Assembly: GCA_024402565.1 (NCBI GenBank)
Contig: JAKSTM010000023.1
Span: 1-32,920 of the forward strand
DNA length: 32,920 nucleotides
Direction of reading: 5' to 3'
From: Treponema sp.
GTDB lineage: Bacteria > Spirochaetota > Spirochaetia > Treponematales > Treponemataceae
Of the stretch, positions 25,333 through 32,920 are shown piece by piece (position 1 is the stretch's first letter; each line of letters begins with the position of its first letter). A program made the position numbers and the translations under genes. Below the pieces are notes generated by a model, which worked only from the letters and a program-made list of their open reading frames with translations, did no database searches and was not told where the DNA came from.

Positions 25333-25364
25333 ACAACAACCTTCCTGGTACGAAAGGTTGTTGT
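25333..25364 (-). other. 11-bp hairpin just after secY, no U tract
   Basis: ACAACAACCTT and AAGGTTGTTGT pair perfectly over 11 bp with a 10-nt loop, starting 7 nt after the secY stop. On the minus strand it is followed by AAAAGTTTAAAA rather than a T run, so a normal intrinsic terminator is unlikely. It could be a 3'-end stabiliser, a processing site or an inefficient terminator splitting the operon. Confidence 0.6.
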
Positions 25365-25371
25365 CTAAAGC

Positions 25372-26706
25372 TTACAAACTGCGTGATCTAATTTTGCCCT
25401 TCTTTGTAAGTCCATCCTGATGATGCATTTTAAGAAGAGCTTCAATCTGACTCATTGTATCCAGGTCAACACCTACCATAATGATAAGGGATGTACCACC
25501 CATCAACATTGCTGTTGACTGAGGGAACCCAAATGCATTCTGGATAATTGTTGGAATGATTGCGATCAAAGCCAGGAACAAAGCGCCAGGTAATACAAGT
25601 CTGTTCAATATTTTCTGAAGGTATTCTTCTGTTTTTTCTGTACGTACACCAGGAATGGAGCCACCGTTTTCCCGGATACCCTTTGCAATTTCTGTAGGGT
25701 TCAGTGTTACCTGAGTGTAGAAGTATGCAAAGAAGACTATAAGAATAACCAACAATACATTGTACCAAACACCGCTTGGTGAAAGAATTGCAGAAAGTCT
25801 TGCTGCCCATCTTGCAGAATTAGCTCCGTTTCCAAGGTAAGAAACGAACTGAAGTGGCAATGTAAGAATTGATGAAGCAAAAATCAAAGGAATAACATTT
25901 GAAGGATTTACTTTGAACGGAATATAAGTATTCTGTCCACCGTACATCTTTCTTCCTACAACGCGCTTTGCATAATGTACAGGAATCTTTCTTTCTCCAG
26001 ATTCTTCAAAAATAACAAGGGCGATAAGTGCAACAAACATTACGAGTACAAGGATAACAAATACAAGCTGTACCTCACCGGCTGCAACTTTCTGAACAAG
26101 TTCAGTAATTGCAGAAGGCATACGAGCTACGATACCTGCAAAAATCATCATTGATACACCATTTCCAATACCTCTAGCTGTAATCTGGTCACCAAGCCAA
26201 ACTGTAATCATCGAACCTGTAGTTACAGTCAGCATTGTCAGAAGTCTAAAGGCAAGGTTATTATCAAGCACGATACAGCCAGGTATGCTGTATGCGTAAA
26301 CTGTTACAGCGTAAGACTGGATGAGACATACTACAATTGTTCCAACTTTTGTAATTGTCTGCATCTTACGCTGTCCACCATCTTCCTGAGAAATTCTTTT
26401 AAGTCCCGGGAAAATAATCACAGCAAGCTGCATAATAATCTGCATAGAAATGTAAGGCATTACACCGAGCATCAAAACTGAAAAGTTTGAGAATGCACCG
26501 CCTACGAAGAAGTCCATGTAGCTGGCAAAAGCATTCTTGTTCTGTCTTGCCAATTCGTCAAAGTACTGAAGCAGAACGTTTGCATCGATTCCTGGAATTG
26601 TAAGAACAGATCCCATTCTAAACACTGCCAGAATGAGCAGTGTAAAAAGCAAACGACTGCGAAGTTCTTTAACTCTAAACATATTTACAATTGGATTGCT
26701 TGCCAT
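25372..26706 (-). CDS. secY: Protein translocase subunit SecY
   Basis: SecY is the channel of the Sec translocon in the inner membrane. The 444-aa protein has ten predicted helices. Family signatures include FFVGGAFSNFSVLMLGVMPY with SMQIIMQL (helix 2), LGDQITARGIGNGVSMMIF (helix 4) and NPTEIAKGIRENGGSIPG before helix 8. It ends RSRSL. It follows rplO by 15 nt, the usual place at the end of the spc block. Confidence 0.98.
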   Translation of the reverse strand: MASNPIVNMFRVKELRSRLLFTLLILAVFRMGSVLTIPGIDANVLLQYFDELARQNKNAFASYMDFFVGGAFSNFSVLMLGVMPYISMQIIMQLAVIIFPGLKRISQEDGGQRKMQTITKVGTIVVCLIQSYAVTVYAYSIPGCIVLDNNLAFRLLTMLTVTTGSMITVWLGDQITARGIGNGVSMMIFAGIVARMPSAITELVQKVAAGEVQLVFVILVLVMFVALIALVIFEESGERKIPVHYAKRVVGRKMYGGQNTYIPFKVNPSNVIPLIFASSILTLPLQFVSYLGNGANSARWAARLSAILSPSGVWYNVLLVILIVFFAYFYTQVTLNPTEIAKGIRENGGSIPGVRTEKTEEYLQKILNRLVLPGALFLALIAIIPTIIQNAFGFPQSTAMLMGGTSLIIMVGVDLDTMSQIEALLKMHHQDGLTKKGKIRSRSL

Positions 26707-26721
26707 GTTCTACTCCGCTAC

Positions 26722-27198
26722 TTATTTATTTTCTTCAGTTTTTTCAGCAGTTTTTACTGATCCACCAGCTTTCTCAATTTTTGCTTTTGCTGATTCAGAT
26801 ACTTTATCAACAGCTACTGTGAGTTTTTTTGTAATTTCTCCGTTTCCGAGTACTTTTACCATTACAGGATTCTTAGCAGAAATGAAACCTTTTGCTGCGA
26901 GAGAAGCCTGGTCAACAACATCACCATCGTTGAATTTAGCATCAAGAACTTCAACATTAATACAAACATATTCTTTCTTGAAAGGATAGTTTGAGAAACC
27001 TTTGTGTGCGATACGGCGATAAAGTGGCATCTGTCCACCTTCAAATCCGACGTATGTTTTTCCGCCAGAACGAGACTGCTGTCCTTTATTACCTTTACCA
27101 GCTGTTGTACCAAGTCCTGAAGAAGAACCACGTCCAACTCTCTTTGGATTTTTGTTTGCACCCTGAGGAGCGCTCAATACTGGATTATAATCTGACAT
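26722..27198 (-). CDS. rplO: 50S ribosomal protein L15
   Basis: The 158-aa product carries the Gly/Lys/Arg-rich extension RVGRGSSSGLGTTAGKGNKG at residues 21-40, GFEGGQMPLYRR and the YVCINVEVLDAKF domain. The acidic/Lys tail after residue ~145 is an extension beyond the core. Its ATG overlaps the rpmD stop as TAATG. Confidence 0.97.
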   Translation of the reverse strand: MSDYNPVLSAPQGANKNPKRVGRGSSSGLGTTAGKGNKGQQSRSGGKTYVGFEGGQMPLYRRIAHKGFSNYPFKKEYVCINVEVLDAKFNDGDVVDQASLAAKGFISAKNPVMVKVLGNGEITKKLTVAVDKVSESAKAKIEKAGGSVKTAEKTEENK

Positions 27199-27380
27199 TA
27201 TTTTACCTCCTCAACTTTAACAAGGTGTTTTACAGAAGCTACCATACCAAGGATAGCTGGTGTATCTTCGTGTACAACAGATGAATTGATCTTTTTCAAA
27301 CCAAGGCTGCGCATTGTAGCAACTTTAGCTGGTTTCTGACCAATTGTAGACTTAATCTTTGTAATTTTAATCTGTGCCAT
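27198..27380 (-). CDS. rpmD: 50S ribosomal protein L30
   Basis: This 60-aa product, [20 protein letters not shown] at the N-terminus, then [12 protein letters not shown] and IAGMV-like core, is the normal bacterial L30 size. It lies 3 nt after rpsE and overlaps rplO by 1 nt. Confidence 0.97.
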   Translation of the reverse strand: MAQIKITKIKSTIGQKPAKVATMRSLGLKKINSSVVHEDTPAILGMVASVKHLVKVEEVK

Positions 27381-27383
27381 AGA

Positions 27384-27899
27384 TTACCCCCACAATTCAT
27401 CAAGAGTTTTTCCACGTGCTGCGGCAACTTTTTTAGCATCCATCAGTTTAGAGATAGCATCAAATGTTGCGCGAACAACGTTTACAGAAGCTCTTGAGCC
27501 CTGTGATTTAGAAAGGATATCAGTTGCACCTGCAGCGTCCATAATTGCACGAACAGGACCACCGGCGATAATTCCAGAACCGGCAACAGCTGGTTTCAGG
27601 AGAACCTGTGAACTCTTATACTTTCCAATAATTTCATGAGGTATTGTGCCGTTTTTCATTGGCATTGTGATAAGGTTTCTCTTAGCACGATCAATACTCT
27701 TTTTAATAGCTTCAGATACGTCGTTTGCTTTACCAAATCCGTATCCTACGCGACCTTTCTGATCACCTACAACTGTAAGAGCAGCGAAAGCCATGCGGCG
27801 TCCACCTTTAACAGTTTTAGATGTTCTGTTAAGAGTAACGAGTTTTTCAACGAACTCTTTTTCTCTTGGTTCATTGTCAAATTTTTTCTGGTGTTCCAT
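27384..27899 (-). CDS. rpsE: 30S ribosomal protein S5
   Basis: S5 is a 30S body protein important for decoding accuracy. The 171-aa product has the double-stranded RNA-binding region TSKTVKGGRRMAFAALTVVG, GDQKGRVGYGFGKANDVSEA and the C-terminal GSRASVNVVRATFDA. It sits 11 nt after rplR. Confidence 0.98.
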   Translation of the reverse strand: MEHQKKFDNEPREKEFVEKLVTLNRTSKTVKGGRRMAFAALTVVGDQKGRVGYGFGKANDVSEAIKKSIDRAKRNLITMPMKNGTIPHEIIGKYKSSQVLLKPAVAGSGIIAGGPVRAIMDAAGATDILSKSQGSRASVNVVRATFDAISKLMDAKKVAAARGKTLDELWG

Positions 27900-27910
27900 T
27901 CAATTGACTC

Positions 27911-28273
27911 CTAGAATTCGATTCCGGCTTTACGAGCGCCGTCAGCAAGAGCTTTTACAACACCATGGTAAAGGTAACCGTTACGGTCGAAAACAACCTT
28001 AGCAATTCCTTTTTCCTTAAGACGTGCACCTAAAGCTTCACCGAGTTTTGCAGCACCTTCTGTGTTAGGTTTAACAGCTGCATATTCTTTTTCCATTGTA
28101 GAAATAGAAGCAATTGTTTTACCTTCGTCATCATCAATAACCTGTACTGAAAGGTTCTTGTTGCTGCGTGTAACAGTCATTCTTGGTCTTTCTGCTGTAC
28201 CGTAGATAGACTTACGAATGTGAATCTTTCTGTGCAAGCGTTTTCTGTTTTTATCGTTAAGTTTCTTAATCAT
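27911..28273 (-). CDS. rplR: 50S ribosomal protein L18
   Basis: L18 binds 5S rRNA. This is a 120-aa product with [35 protein letters not shown] and the C-terminal [20 protein letters not shown]. It lies 11 nt after rplF. Confidence 0.98.
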   Translation of the reverse strand: MIKKLNDKNRKRLHRKIHIRKSIYGTAERPRMTVTRSNKNLSVQVIDDDEGKTIASISTMEKEYAAVKPNTEGAAKLGEALGARLKEKGIAKVVFDRNGYLYHGVVKALADGARKAGIEF

Positions 28274-28284
28274 AAAGCTATACC

Positions 28285-28824
28285 TTATTTAACACCTGTC
28301 TTTCCGACTTTGCGTCTGATAACTTCATCTTCGTAACGAATACCTTTTCCCTTGTAAGGTTCTGGCATACGGAGTTTACGAATCTGAGCACAGAATTCAC
28401 CAACTGCCTGCTTGCTGATTCCAGATACTGTAAGCTTACCTGTTGCATCTGTTGTAACTGTAAGTCCTTCCGGAATGATAGCAATGAAGTCATTTGAATA
28501 ACCCAAGTTCATTACAAGCTGATTGCCTTTTACATCACATTTGTAACCAACACCATTTACGATAAGTGATTTAGAGTATCCTTCTGATACACCTTTCACC
28601 ATGTTAGCCAGAAGAGCACGGTAAAGACCGTGATCAGCGTTAGCCTGTTTAGTGTCGTTTGTTGTTGTAAGAACAACTTCGCTTCCCTGAACTTCTACTT
28701 TAATATTTGAGCTGATTGCCTGTTTCAGTTCGCCTTTTGGGCCTTTTGCTGTCATAACATTGTCAGCTACTGTGATTGTTACACCTGCTGGGATAGCAAC
28801 AGGGAGTTTTCCAACTTTAGACAT
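28285..28824 (-). CDS. rplF: 50S ribosomal protein L6
   Basis: L6 lies near the factor-binding site. This is a 179-aa product with two homologous domains: [17 protein letters not shown] at the start, [18 protein letters not shown] in the middle, and the conserved C-terminal [20 protein letters not shown]. It lies 17 nt after rpsH. Confidence 0.98.
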   Translation of the reverse strand: MSKVGKLPVAIPAGVTITVADNVMTAKGPKGELKQAISSNIKVEVQGSEVVLTTTNDTKQANADHGLYRALLANMVKGVSEGYSKSLIVNGVGYKCDVKGNQLVMNLGYSNDFIAIIPEGLTVTTDATGKLTVSGISKQAVGEFCAQIRKLRMPEPYKGKGIRYEDEVIRRKVGKTGVK

Positions 28825-28841
28825 CTTCTACTCCTCCATTC

Positions 28842-29240
28842 CTACCAAATTGTGCAGATAAGTTCACCACCAACCATCTTTTCTGCAGCTTTTTTACCTG
28901 TTGTAACTCCAGAAGATGTTGATACGATAAGTGTACCGTATCCGTTGTAAACACGTGGCAACTCTTTGTAACCAGAATAAACACGGCGACCTGGTGTAGA
29001 AACTTTTTTAACACCGTGGATAACCGAGTTATTTTCATCATCATATTTCAGGAAAATGCGGAGAACATTGTGTCCGTCTTCCTGTACTTTCTTGAAGTTC
29101 TTGATGTAACCTTCAGTCTTGAGAATCTTTACGATTTCAAGCTTAAGTTTTGATGCAGGAACATCAACTTTCTCGTGGCGGGCAACAGCCGCATTACGAA
29201 CTTTTGTAAGCATATCTGCTACTGGATCTGATGCACTCAT
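28842..29240 (-). CDS. rpsH: 30S ribosomal protein S8
   Basis: S8 binds 16S helix 21 and in E. coli represses the spc operon. This is a 132-aa product with [20 protein letters not shown], the [20 protein letters not shown] region and [17 protein letters not shown] near the end. It lies 9 nt after rpsN. Confidence 0.98.
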   Translation of the reverse strand: MSASDPVADMLTKVRNAAVARHEKVDVPASKLKLEIVKILKTEGYIKNFKKVQEDGHNVLRIFLKYDDENNSVIHGVKKVSTPGRRVYSGYKELPRVYNGYGTLIVSTSSGVTTGKKAAEKMVGGELICTIW

Positions 29241-29249
29241 TCTGTCCTC

Positions 29250-29435
29250 CTACCAAGATGATTTTGTTACGCCAGGAAGCTGGCCTTCTGATGCCAATTT
29301 GCGGAAGCAAAGACGACACATCTTGAACTTGCGCAAATATCCGCGTGGACGTCCGCAAATCTGACAGCGATTGTATTCGCGTGTCGAGAACTTCTGTTTG
29401 CGAGCGCATTTAATAATCATTGATTTCTTAGCCAT
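29250..29435 (-). CDS. rpsN: 30S ribosomal protein S14, zinc (type Z) form
   Basis: This 61-aa short form has the zinc ligands in [16 protein letters not shown] and [17 protein letters not shown] (two CxxC pairs). The long zinc-free E. coli form is ~101 aa. The N-terminal [20 protein letters not shown] is typical. It lies 10 nt after rplE. Confidence 0.98.
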   Translation of the reverse strand: MAKKSMIIKCARKQKFSTREYNRCQICGRPRGYLRKFKMCRLCFRKLASEGQLPGVTKSSW

Positions 29436-29445
29436 TTTTCTTCAC

Positions 29446-29997
29446 CTACTTTCTGAACGGCATGTTGAACTTGGTAAGCAATGCTTTTGCTTCAGCATCA
29501 GTATTTGCACTAGTTACAATTGTGATGTTCATACCAGCAATCTTAGTGATTTTATCAAAGTCGATTTCTGGGAAGATAATCTGTTCTGTAATACCAAGAG
29601 AGAAATTTCCACGACCATCAAAACCAGTTGCTTTGATTCCACGGAAATCCTTTACACGAGGAAGTGCAACGTTAATAAGGCGGTCCAAGAATTCATACAT
29701 TGTTGTTCCGCGCAGTGTTACCATTGCACCCACTTCATTGCCTTCACGAAGTTTGAAGTTGGCTATAGATTTTTTAGCCTTTGTCTTTACTGCCTTCTGT
29801 CCAGTAATCTGAGTGAGATCAGCTACTGCAGCATCAAGAAGTTTCTTATTCGTGAGAGCTTCACCAACACCCATTGATACAACAACTTTTTTGATTGCAG
29901 GAATCTGCATTGGAGTTGTGTATCCAAACTCTTTTACGAGAGCGGGTGCGATTTCGTCCTTATAGACTTTCTTAAGCCGAGGTACGTAATTAGCCAT
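29446..29997 (-). CDS. rplE: 50S ribosomal protein L5
   Basis: L5 binds 5S rRNA and contacts the P-site tRNA. The product begins [20 protein letters not shown] and carries [37 protein letters not shown] and [15 protein letters not shown]. The ATG at 29997 overlaps the rplX stop as TAATG and has GGAG upstream, so it is preferred to an ATG six codons earlier; length 183 aa. Confidence 0.97.
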   Translation of the reverse strand: MANYVPRLKKVYKDEIAPALVKEFGYTTPMQIPAIKKVVVSMGVGEALTNKKLLDAAVADLTQITGQKAVKTKAKKSIANFKLREGNEVGAMVTLRGTTMYEFLDRLINVALPRVKDFRGIKATGFDGRGNFSLGITEQIIFPEIDFDKITKIAGMNITIVTSANTDAEAKALLTKFNMPFRK

Positions 29998-30308
29998 TAG
30001 AGTATATCTCCACATTTACGGCAAACGCGAACTTTTTTGTCCCCGTCCATTTTATAGCCGATTTTTACAGGACCGCATTTTTTACATACGATCGCAACAT
30101 TTGAAATGTTAAGAGGAGCTTCGATCTCAGCGATACCGCCCTGATCAGCTTCACTTCTCTTACGCATTGCCTTTTTAACAATGTTTACACCAGAAACGAT
30201 TACTGTTTCTTTTTTCAGGTTTACAGATACTACAGATCCGCGTTTACCTTTATCTTTTCCAGCAAGAACCTGAACAGTGTCGTTTTTACGGATTTTACAT
30301 TTAGTCAT
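29997..30308 (-). CDS. rplX: 50S ribosomal protein L24
   Basis: L24 starts 50S assembly by binding the 5' part of 23S rRNA. The 103-aa product has the KOW motif [20 protein letters not shown]. It ends in a zinc-ribbon-like segment with two CxxC pairs (CKKC and CRKC), a C-terminal extension found in many but not all bacterial L24 proteins. It lies 27 nt after rplN. Confidence 0.97.
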   Translation of the reverse strand: MTKCKIRKNDTVQVLAGKDKGKRGSVVSVNLKKETVIVSGVNIVKKAMRKRSEADQGGIAEIEAPLNISNVAIVCKKCGPVKIGYKMDGDKKVRVCRKCGDIL

Positions 30309-30335
30309 TTCTTTTCTCCTTCCTTTGTCCCTTTA

Positions 30336-30704
30336 TTACAGAACTTCTGGAGCAAGTGAAACGATTTTCATGAAATCTTTATCACGAAGTTCACGAGCTA
30401 CTGGTCCAAAAATACGTTTTCCTTTTGGGTTTTTATTATCGTCTACAATAACACATGCGTTGTCATCGAAACGAATATAAGTACCATCAGGACGACGATA
30501 TTCTTTAGCCTGGCGAACAATTACAGCTTTTGCAATTGAACCCTTTTTGATTGTTGATGTTGGAATAGCATCTTTGATAGCTACTACAACAATGTCGCCG
30601 ATACCAGCATATCTGCGGTGTGATCCGCCGATAACTTTAATACACTGAGCGATTTTAGCGCCAGAGTTATCAGCAACTGTCATACAAGATTGCATCTGAA
30701 TCAT
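30336..30704 (-). CDS. rplN: 50S ribosomal protein L14
   Basis: L14 forms intersubunit bridges with 16S rRNA. At 122 aa, it contains [37 protein letters not shown] and the C-terminal [20 protein letters not shown]. It lies 20 nt after rpsQ. Confidence 0.98.
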   Translation of the reverse strand: MIQMQSCMTVADNSGAKIAQCIKVIGGSHRRYAGIGDIVVVAIKDAIPTSTIKKGSIAKAVIVRQAKEYRRPDGTYIRFDDNACVIVDDNKNPKGKRIFGPVARELRDKDFMKIVSLAPEVL

Positions 30705-30724
30705 AATTACTTTAACTCCTACTA

Positions 30725-30997
30725 TTATTTAGCGCGTTCAACAATTTCAGCCAGACGCCAGCTCTTGTTTTTGCTGAGCGGTCTGCATTCAACGATACGA
30801 ACTGTATCACCTACATGTGCATCATTATTTTCATCATGAGCCATGTATTTCTTAGTTCTTGTAACATACTTCTTGTAAAGGCGGTCTCTTTTCTTTGTTG
30901 TAATTGAAACAACAATTGATTTGTCCATTTTGTCGCTTGTAACAAGACCAACAAATGTACGTTTTGCTGCCTTTGTCTGAACAGTCATTTCTTCCAC
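30725..30997 (-). CDS. rpsQ: 30S ribosomal protein S17
   Basis: The 90-aa product has [40 protein letters not shown] and [12 protein letters not shown], all family marks. The start is a GTG at 30997 with AGGAG 7 nt upstream. The ATG three codons later (30988) would leave that AGGAG 16 nt away. It lies 10 nt after rpmC. Confidence 0.96.
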   Translation of the reverse strand: MEEMTVQTKAAKRTFVGLVTSDKMDKSIVVSITTKKRDRLYKKYVTRTKKYMAHDENNDAHVGDTVRIVECRPLSKNKSWRLAEIVERAK

Positions 30998-31007
30998 GGT
31001 TCAGCTC

Positions 31008-31214
31008 CTATTTGTTTTCGCCAGCAATTTCTTTCTGGCGGATCAGTGTATTAACACGTGCGATTTCGCGACGGATAGTACGTTTCTGCAGTGGGTTATC
31101 TACATGGGCGATTACCATTTTGAAGCGAAGGTCCATGTATTCCTTTTTAAGCTCATCACGTTTAGCAACCAGTTCTTTATAAGACAGTTCTTTTGTTTCT
31201 GTTTTCTTAGCCAT
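31008..31214 (-). CDS. rpmC: 50S ribosomal protein L29
   Basis: L29 is a helical hairpin at the exit tunnel that helps dock trigger factor and SRP. The 68-aa product has LSYKELVAKRDELKKEYMDL, NPLQKRTIRREIARVNTLI and a short Lys-rich tail. It lies 9 nt after rplP. Confidence 0.97.
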   Translation of the reverse strand: MAKKTETKELSYKELVAKRDELKKEYMDLRFKMVIAHVDNPLQKRTIRREIARVNTLIRQKEIAGENK

Positions 31215-31223
31215 CTTATCCTC

Positions 31224-31643
31224 CTAGTCCTGTGTTGGCTTGTAAGCGATCTTTGTTTTAACTGGAAGTTTTGCAGAAGCAAGAACCAATGCATCATGTG
31301 CCAGGTTGATGTCTACTCCACCAATTTCAAACAGGATCATTCCAGGTTTAAGTACAGCTGCCCAATGATCTGGAGCACCTTTACCCTTACCCATACGAAC
31401 TTCGGCAGGTTTCTTACTGATTGGTTTGTCCGGGAAAATACGGATCCAAACGTTACCTGTACGACCCAATTTACGGTTGATAGCAACACGACATGCTTCG
31501 ATAATACGAGTATCGAGCCATGTTGGTTCCATAGCTACGAGAGCGATGTCTCCAAAGTCGATGTGATTATCACGTGTTGCATTTCCCTTTTCGCGACCAC
31601 GCTGCACCTTACGGTGAATTACTCTTTTTGGACTAAGTGGCAT
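31224..31643 (-). CDS. rplP: 50S ribosomal protein L16
   Basis: L16 organises the A-site tRNA region and the peptidyl-transferase centre. The 139-aa product starts [20 protein letters not shown] and contains [20 protein letters not shown] followed by [17 protein letters not shown]. The Arg before MGKGKG is the residue hydroxylated in E. coli L16. It follows rpsC by 2 nt. Confidence 0.98.
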   Translation of the reverse strand: MPLSPKRVIHRKVQRGREKGNATRDNHIDFGDIALVAMEPTWLDTRIIEACRVAINRKLGRTGNVWIRIFPDKPISKKPAEVRMGKGKGAPDHWAAVLKPGMILFEIGGVDINLAHDALVLASAKLPVKTKIAYKPTQD

Positions 31644-31645
31644 TT

Positions 31646-32389
31646 CTAGCTCCTTTTAGATTCAGCTTTATCAGCTTTATCGCTTGAATTAGAACGCTGT
31701 GCATTGCCACGACGTGGTTTGCGAACCAGCTGACCTGCGTCTTCGTTCTGTTCGATTCCGTAGTTCATACCGTTATAAACCCAAACTTTGATACCAATGA
31801 TACCATAAGTTGTGTGTGCTTCGTATGTTCCGTAGTCGATGTCTGCGCGAAGAGTATGAAGTGGAACGCGTCCTTCTTTCATTTCTTCTGAACGAGTCAT
31901 GTCAGCGCCACCAAGACGTCCAGATACACGGATTTTAATACCCTGTGCACCAGCACGCATTGCGTTGCTTACAGCCTGTTTAAGAGCCTTACGGAAAGAA
32001 CCGCGGCCTGCAAGCTGACGACCAATATTCTGTGCAATCAAATTTGCATTTACATCAGCACGTTTGATTTCCTTGATCTTAATCTGAACTTTTTTAGTCA
32101 GCTGAGCCTGGATATCTGCACTGATCTTTTCGATTGTTGCACCTTTAACACCAATAATTACGCCAGGACGAGCTGTGTGAATTACGATTGTCACACGCTG
32201 TGGATGACGTACGATTTCAATTTCTGCAATGTCAGCATTTTTGCATTCTGGAAGATTTGAAACCAGTTTACGGATTTTAATATCTTCAAGAACCAGGTCT
32301 GCATATTCACTAGGATCTGCATACCAGCGTGACTGCCATGTTTTGTTTACACCAAGGCGTAAACCGATAGGATTAACTTTCTGTCCCAC
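31646..32389 (-). CDS. rpsC: 30S ribosomal protein S3
   Basis: S3 lines the mRNA entry channel. The KH domain has [20 protein letters not shown], and the C-terminal domain has [20 protein letters not shown] and [24 protein letters not shown] start at 32389 is chosen because the protein then begins at the conserved [13 protein letters not shown], with a run of five G 6 nt before it and one base after the rplV stop. An ATG at 32413 would overlap rplV by 23 nt and add eight atypical residues. The product is 247 aa with a Ser/Lys-rich tail. Confidence 0.95.
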   Translation of the reverse strand: MGQKVNPIGLRLGVNKTWQSRWYADPSEYADLVLEDIKIRKLVSNLPECKNADIAEIEIVRHPQRVTIVIHTARPGVIIGVKGATIEKISADIQAQLTKKVQIKIKEIKRADVNANLIAQNIGRQLAGRGSFRKALKQAVSNAMRAGAQGIKIRVSGRLGGADMTRSEEMKEGRVPLHTLRADIDYGTYEAHTTYGIIGIKVWVYNGMNYGIEQNEDAGQLVRKPRRGNAQRSNSSDKADKAESKRS

Positions 32390-32390
32390 T

Positions 32391-32747
32391 TTATTCCCCC
32401 GCCTTTTCGTCAACGATGACGGTAATATGACACATGCGTTTCAGAAGCTGATCTGCACGACCACGTGCGCGGCACCAAAGTCTCTTAAGACGTGGACCTT
32501 CATCGATGCGGATTTCTTTTACATAAAGCATATCTTCATCGAGTTTGCTGTTTACATTAAGTGCATTGCTTGCAGCACTCTTAAGAGTTGCGCTGATAAG
32601 TGTTGCACCTTTCTGTGGCATGTTTGCCAGGATTGCCATAGCTTCTGAATAAGATTTGCCTTTGATTACGTTAGCAACAGGACGAACCTTTGTTGGTGAA
32701 GCAATCAGGAATTTAGTAGTAGCTACATAACCTTTTTCAACTTTCAT
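32391..32747 (-). CDS. rplV: 50S ribosomal protein L22
   Basis: L22 lines the exit tunnel with a long beta hairpin. The 118-aa product has [40 protein letters not shown] and the hairpin region [20 protein letters not shown]. It precedes rpsC by one base. Confidence 0.97.
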   Translation of the reverse strand: MKVEKGYVATTKFLIASPTKVRPVANVIKGKSYSEAMAILANMPQKGATLISATLKSAASNALNVNSKLDEDMLYVKEIRIDEGPRLKRLWCRARGRADQLLKRMCHITVIVDEKAGE

Positions 32748-32762
32748 TATATACCTCTACCC

Positions 32763-32920
32763 TTATTTCTTAGCAGCTTTGTCTGAACCATGTCCGTGAT
32801 ATGTACGTGTTGGAGAAAATTCGCCGAGCTTATGACCAACGAGGTTTTCTGTGATGTACACAGGGATCCATGATTTACCATTATAAACTGAAATAGTGTT
32901 TCCAACCATTTCAGGGATGA
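32763..32920 (-). CDS. rpsS: 30S ribosomal protein S19, C-terminal part
   Basis: S19 is a 30S head protein beside S13. The visible reading frame encodes [19 protein letters not shown], then [20 protein letters not shown] and [12 protein letters not shown] before TAA at 32763-32765. The N-terminal part lies beyond the right edge. It lies 15 nt upstream of rplV, so this is the usual rpsS-rplV-rpsC order of the S10 block. Confidence 0.96.
   Translation of the reverse strand, partial: IPEMVGNTISVYNGKSWIPVYITENLVGHKLGEFSPTRTYHGHGSDKAAKK

Noticed and set aside
25333..25364. The hairpin after secY as a standard intrinsic terminator.
   Set aside because: No T run follows on either strand.
1..32920. 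CRISPR arrays, tRNA genes, transposases, prophage or toxin-antitoxin genes.
   Set aside because: Searched by eye on both strands; none found. Short tRNA-like folds could be missed without a covariance search.

Overview
The window looks like a chromosomal segment of a carbohydrate-using Treponema (Spirochaetota). The evidence is the Treponema-like 5' end of 16S rRNA, an AT-rich genome with GC-rich islands, ribosomal-operon gene order, and plant-polysaccharide enzymes of the kind found in gut and rumen treponemes. The species is not named, because no database comparison was possible. Almost everything is on the minus strand; only rluA, the cellobiose 2-epimerase, the CmpB-like membrane protein and radA are on the plus strand.

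Layout. 1-192 is the 5' end of a 16S rRNA gene (minus). Its long hairpin-rich leader and a near-consensus promoter (TTGACA-17-TATATT) lie at 193-553, followed by an AT-rich tract and a compact GC-rich, multi-hairpin element of unknown nature (691-831). 835-2355 is a GH39 beta-xylosidase, clearly richer in GC than its neighbours. 2419-4293 is a lipoprotein with tandem Cys/His repeats and a DUF6273-like domain. 4357-8112 is a run of HD-domain phosphohydrolase, MscS channel and GH36 alpha-galactosidase. 8177-11172 (plus) holds rluA, a cellobiose/mannobiose 2-epimerase and a CmpB-like membrane protein. 11174-13661 (minus) holds an EamA transporter, mazG and pth. 13719-18466 is a Gld-like ABC export cassette (ATPase, permease, GldG-like protein, DUF4340 protein). 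Then come yhbY (18551-18844) and a DUF1846 protein (18891-20363), with radA divergent (20470-21831).

21904 to the right edge is the S10-spc-alpha ribosomal super-operon: rpsS(partial)-rplV-rpsC-rplP-rpmC-rpsQ-rplN-rplX-rplE-rpsN-rpsH-rplF-rplR-rpsE-rpmD-rplO-secY-rpmJ-rpsM-rpsK-rpsD-rpoA-rplQ, then a small zinc-ribbon gene and a strong terminator. Neither adk, map nor infA lies between secY and rpmJ.

The glycan genes (GH39, GH36, 2-epimerase) fit intracellular breakdown of imported xylo-, galacto- and manno-oligosaccharides. Most remaining genes are housekeeping. The observations most worth following up are the GC-rich hairpin element beside the rRNA operon, the zinc-ribbon protein closing the ribosomal operon, two genes whose extended -10 promoters lie so close to the start codon that their mRNAs should be leaderless, and the Cys/His repeat lipoprotein. 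No CRISPR array, transposase, phage gene or toxin-antitoxin pair was seen.
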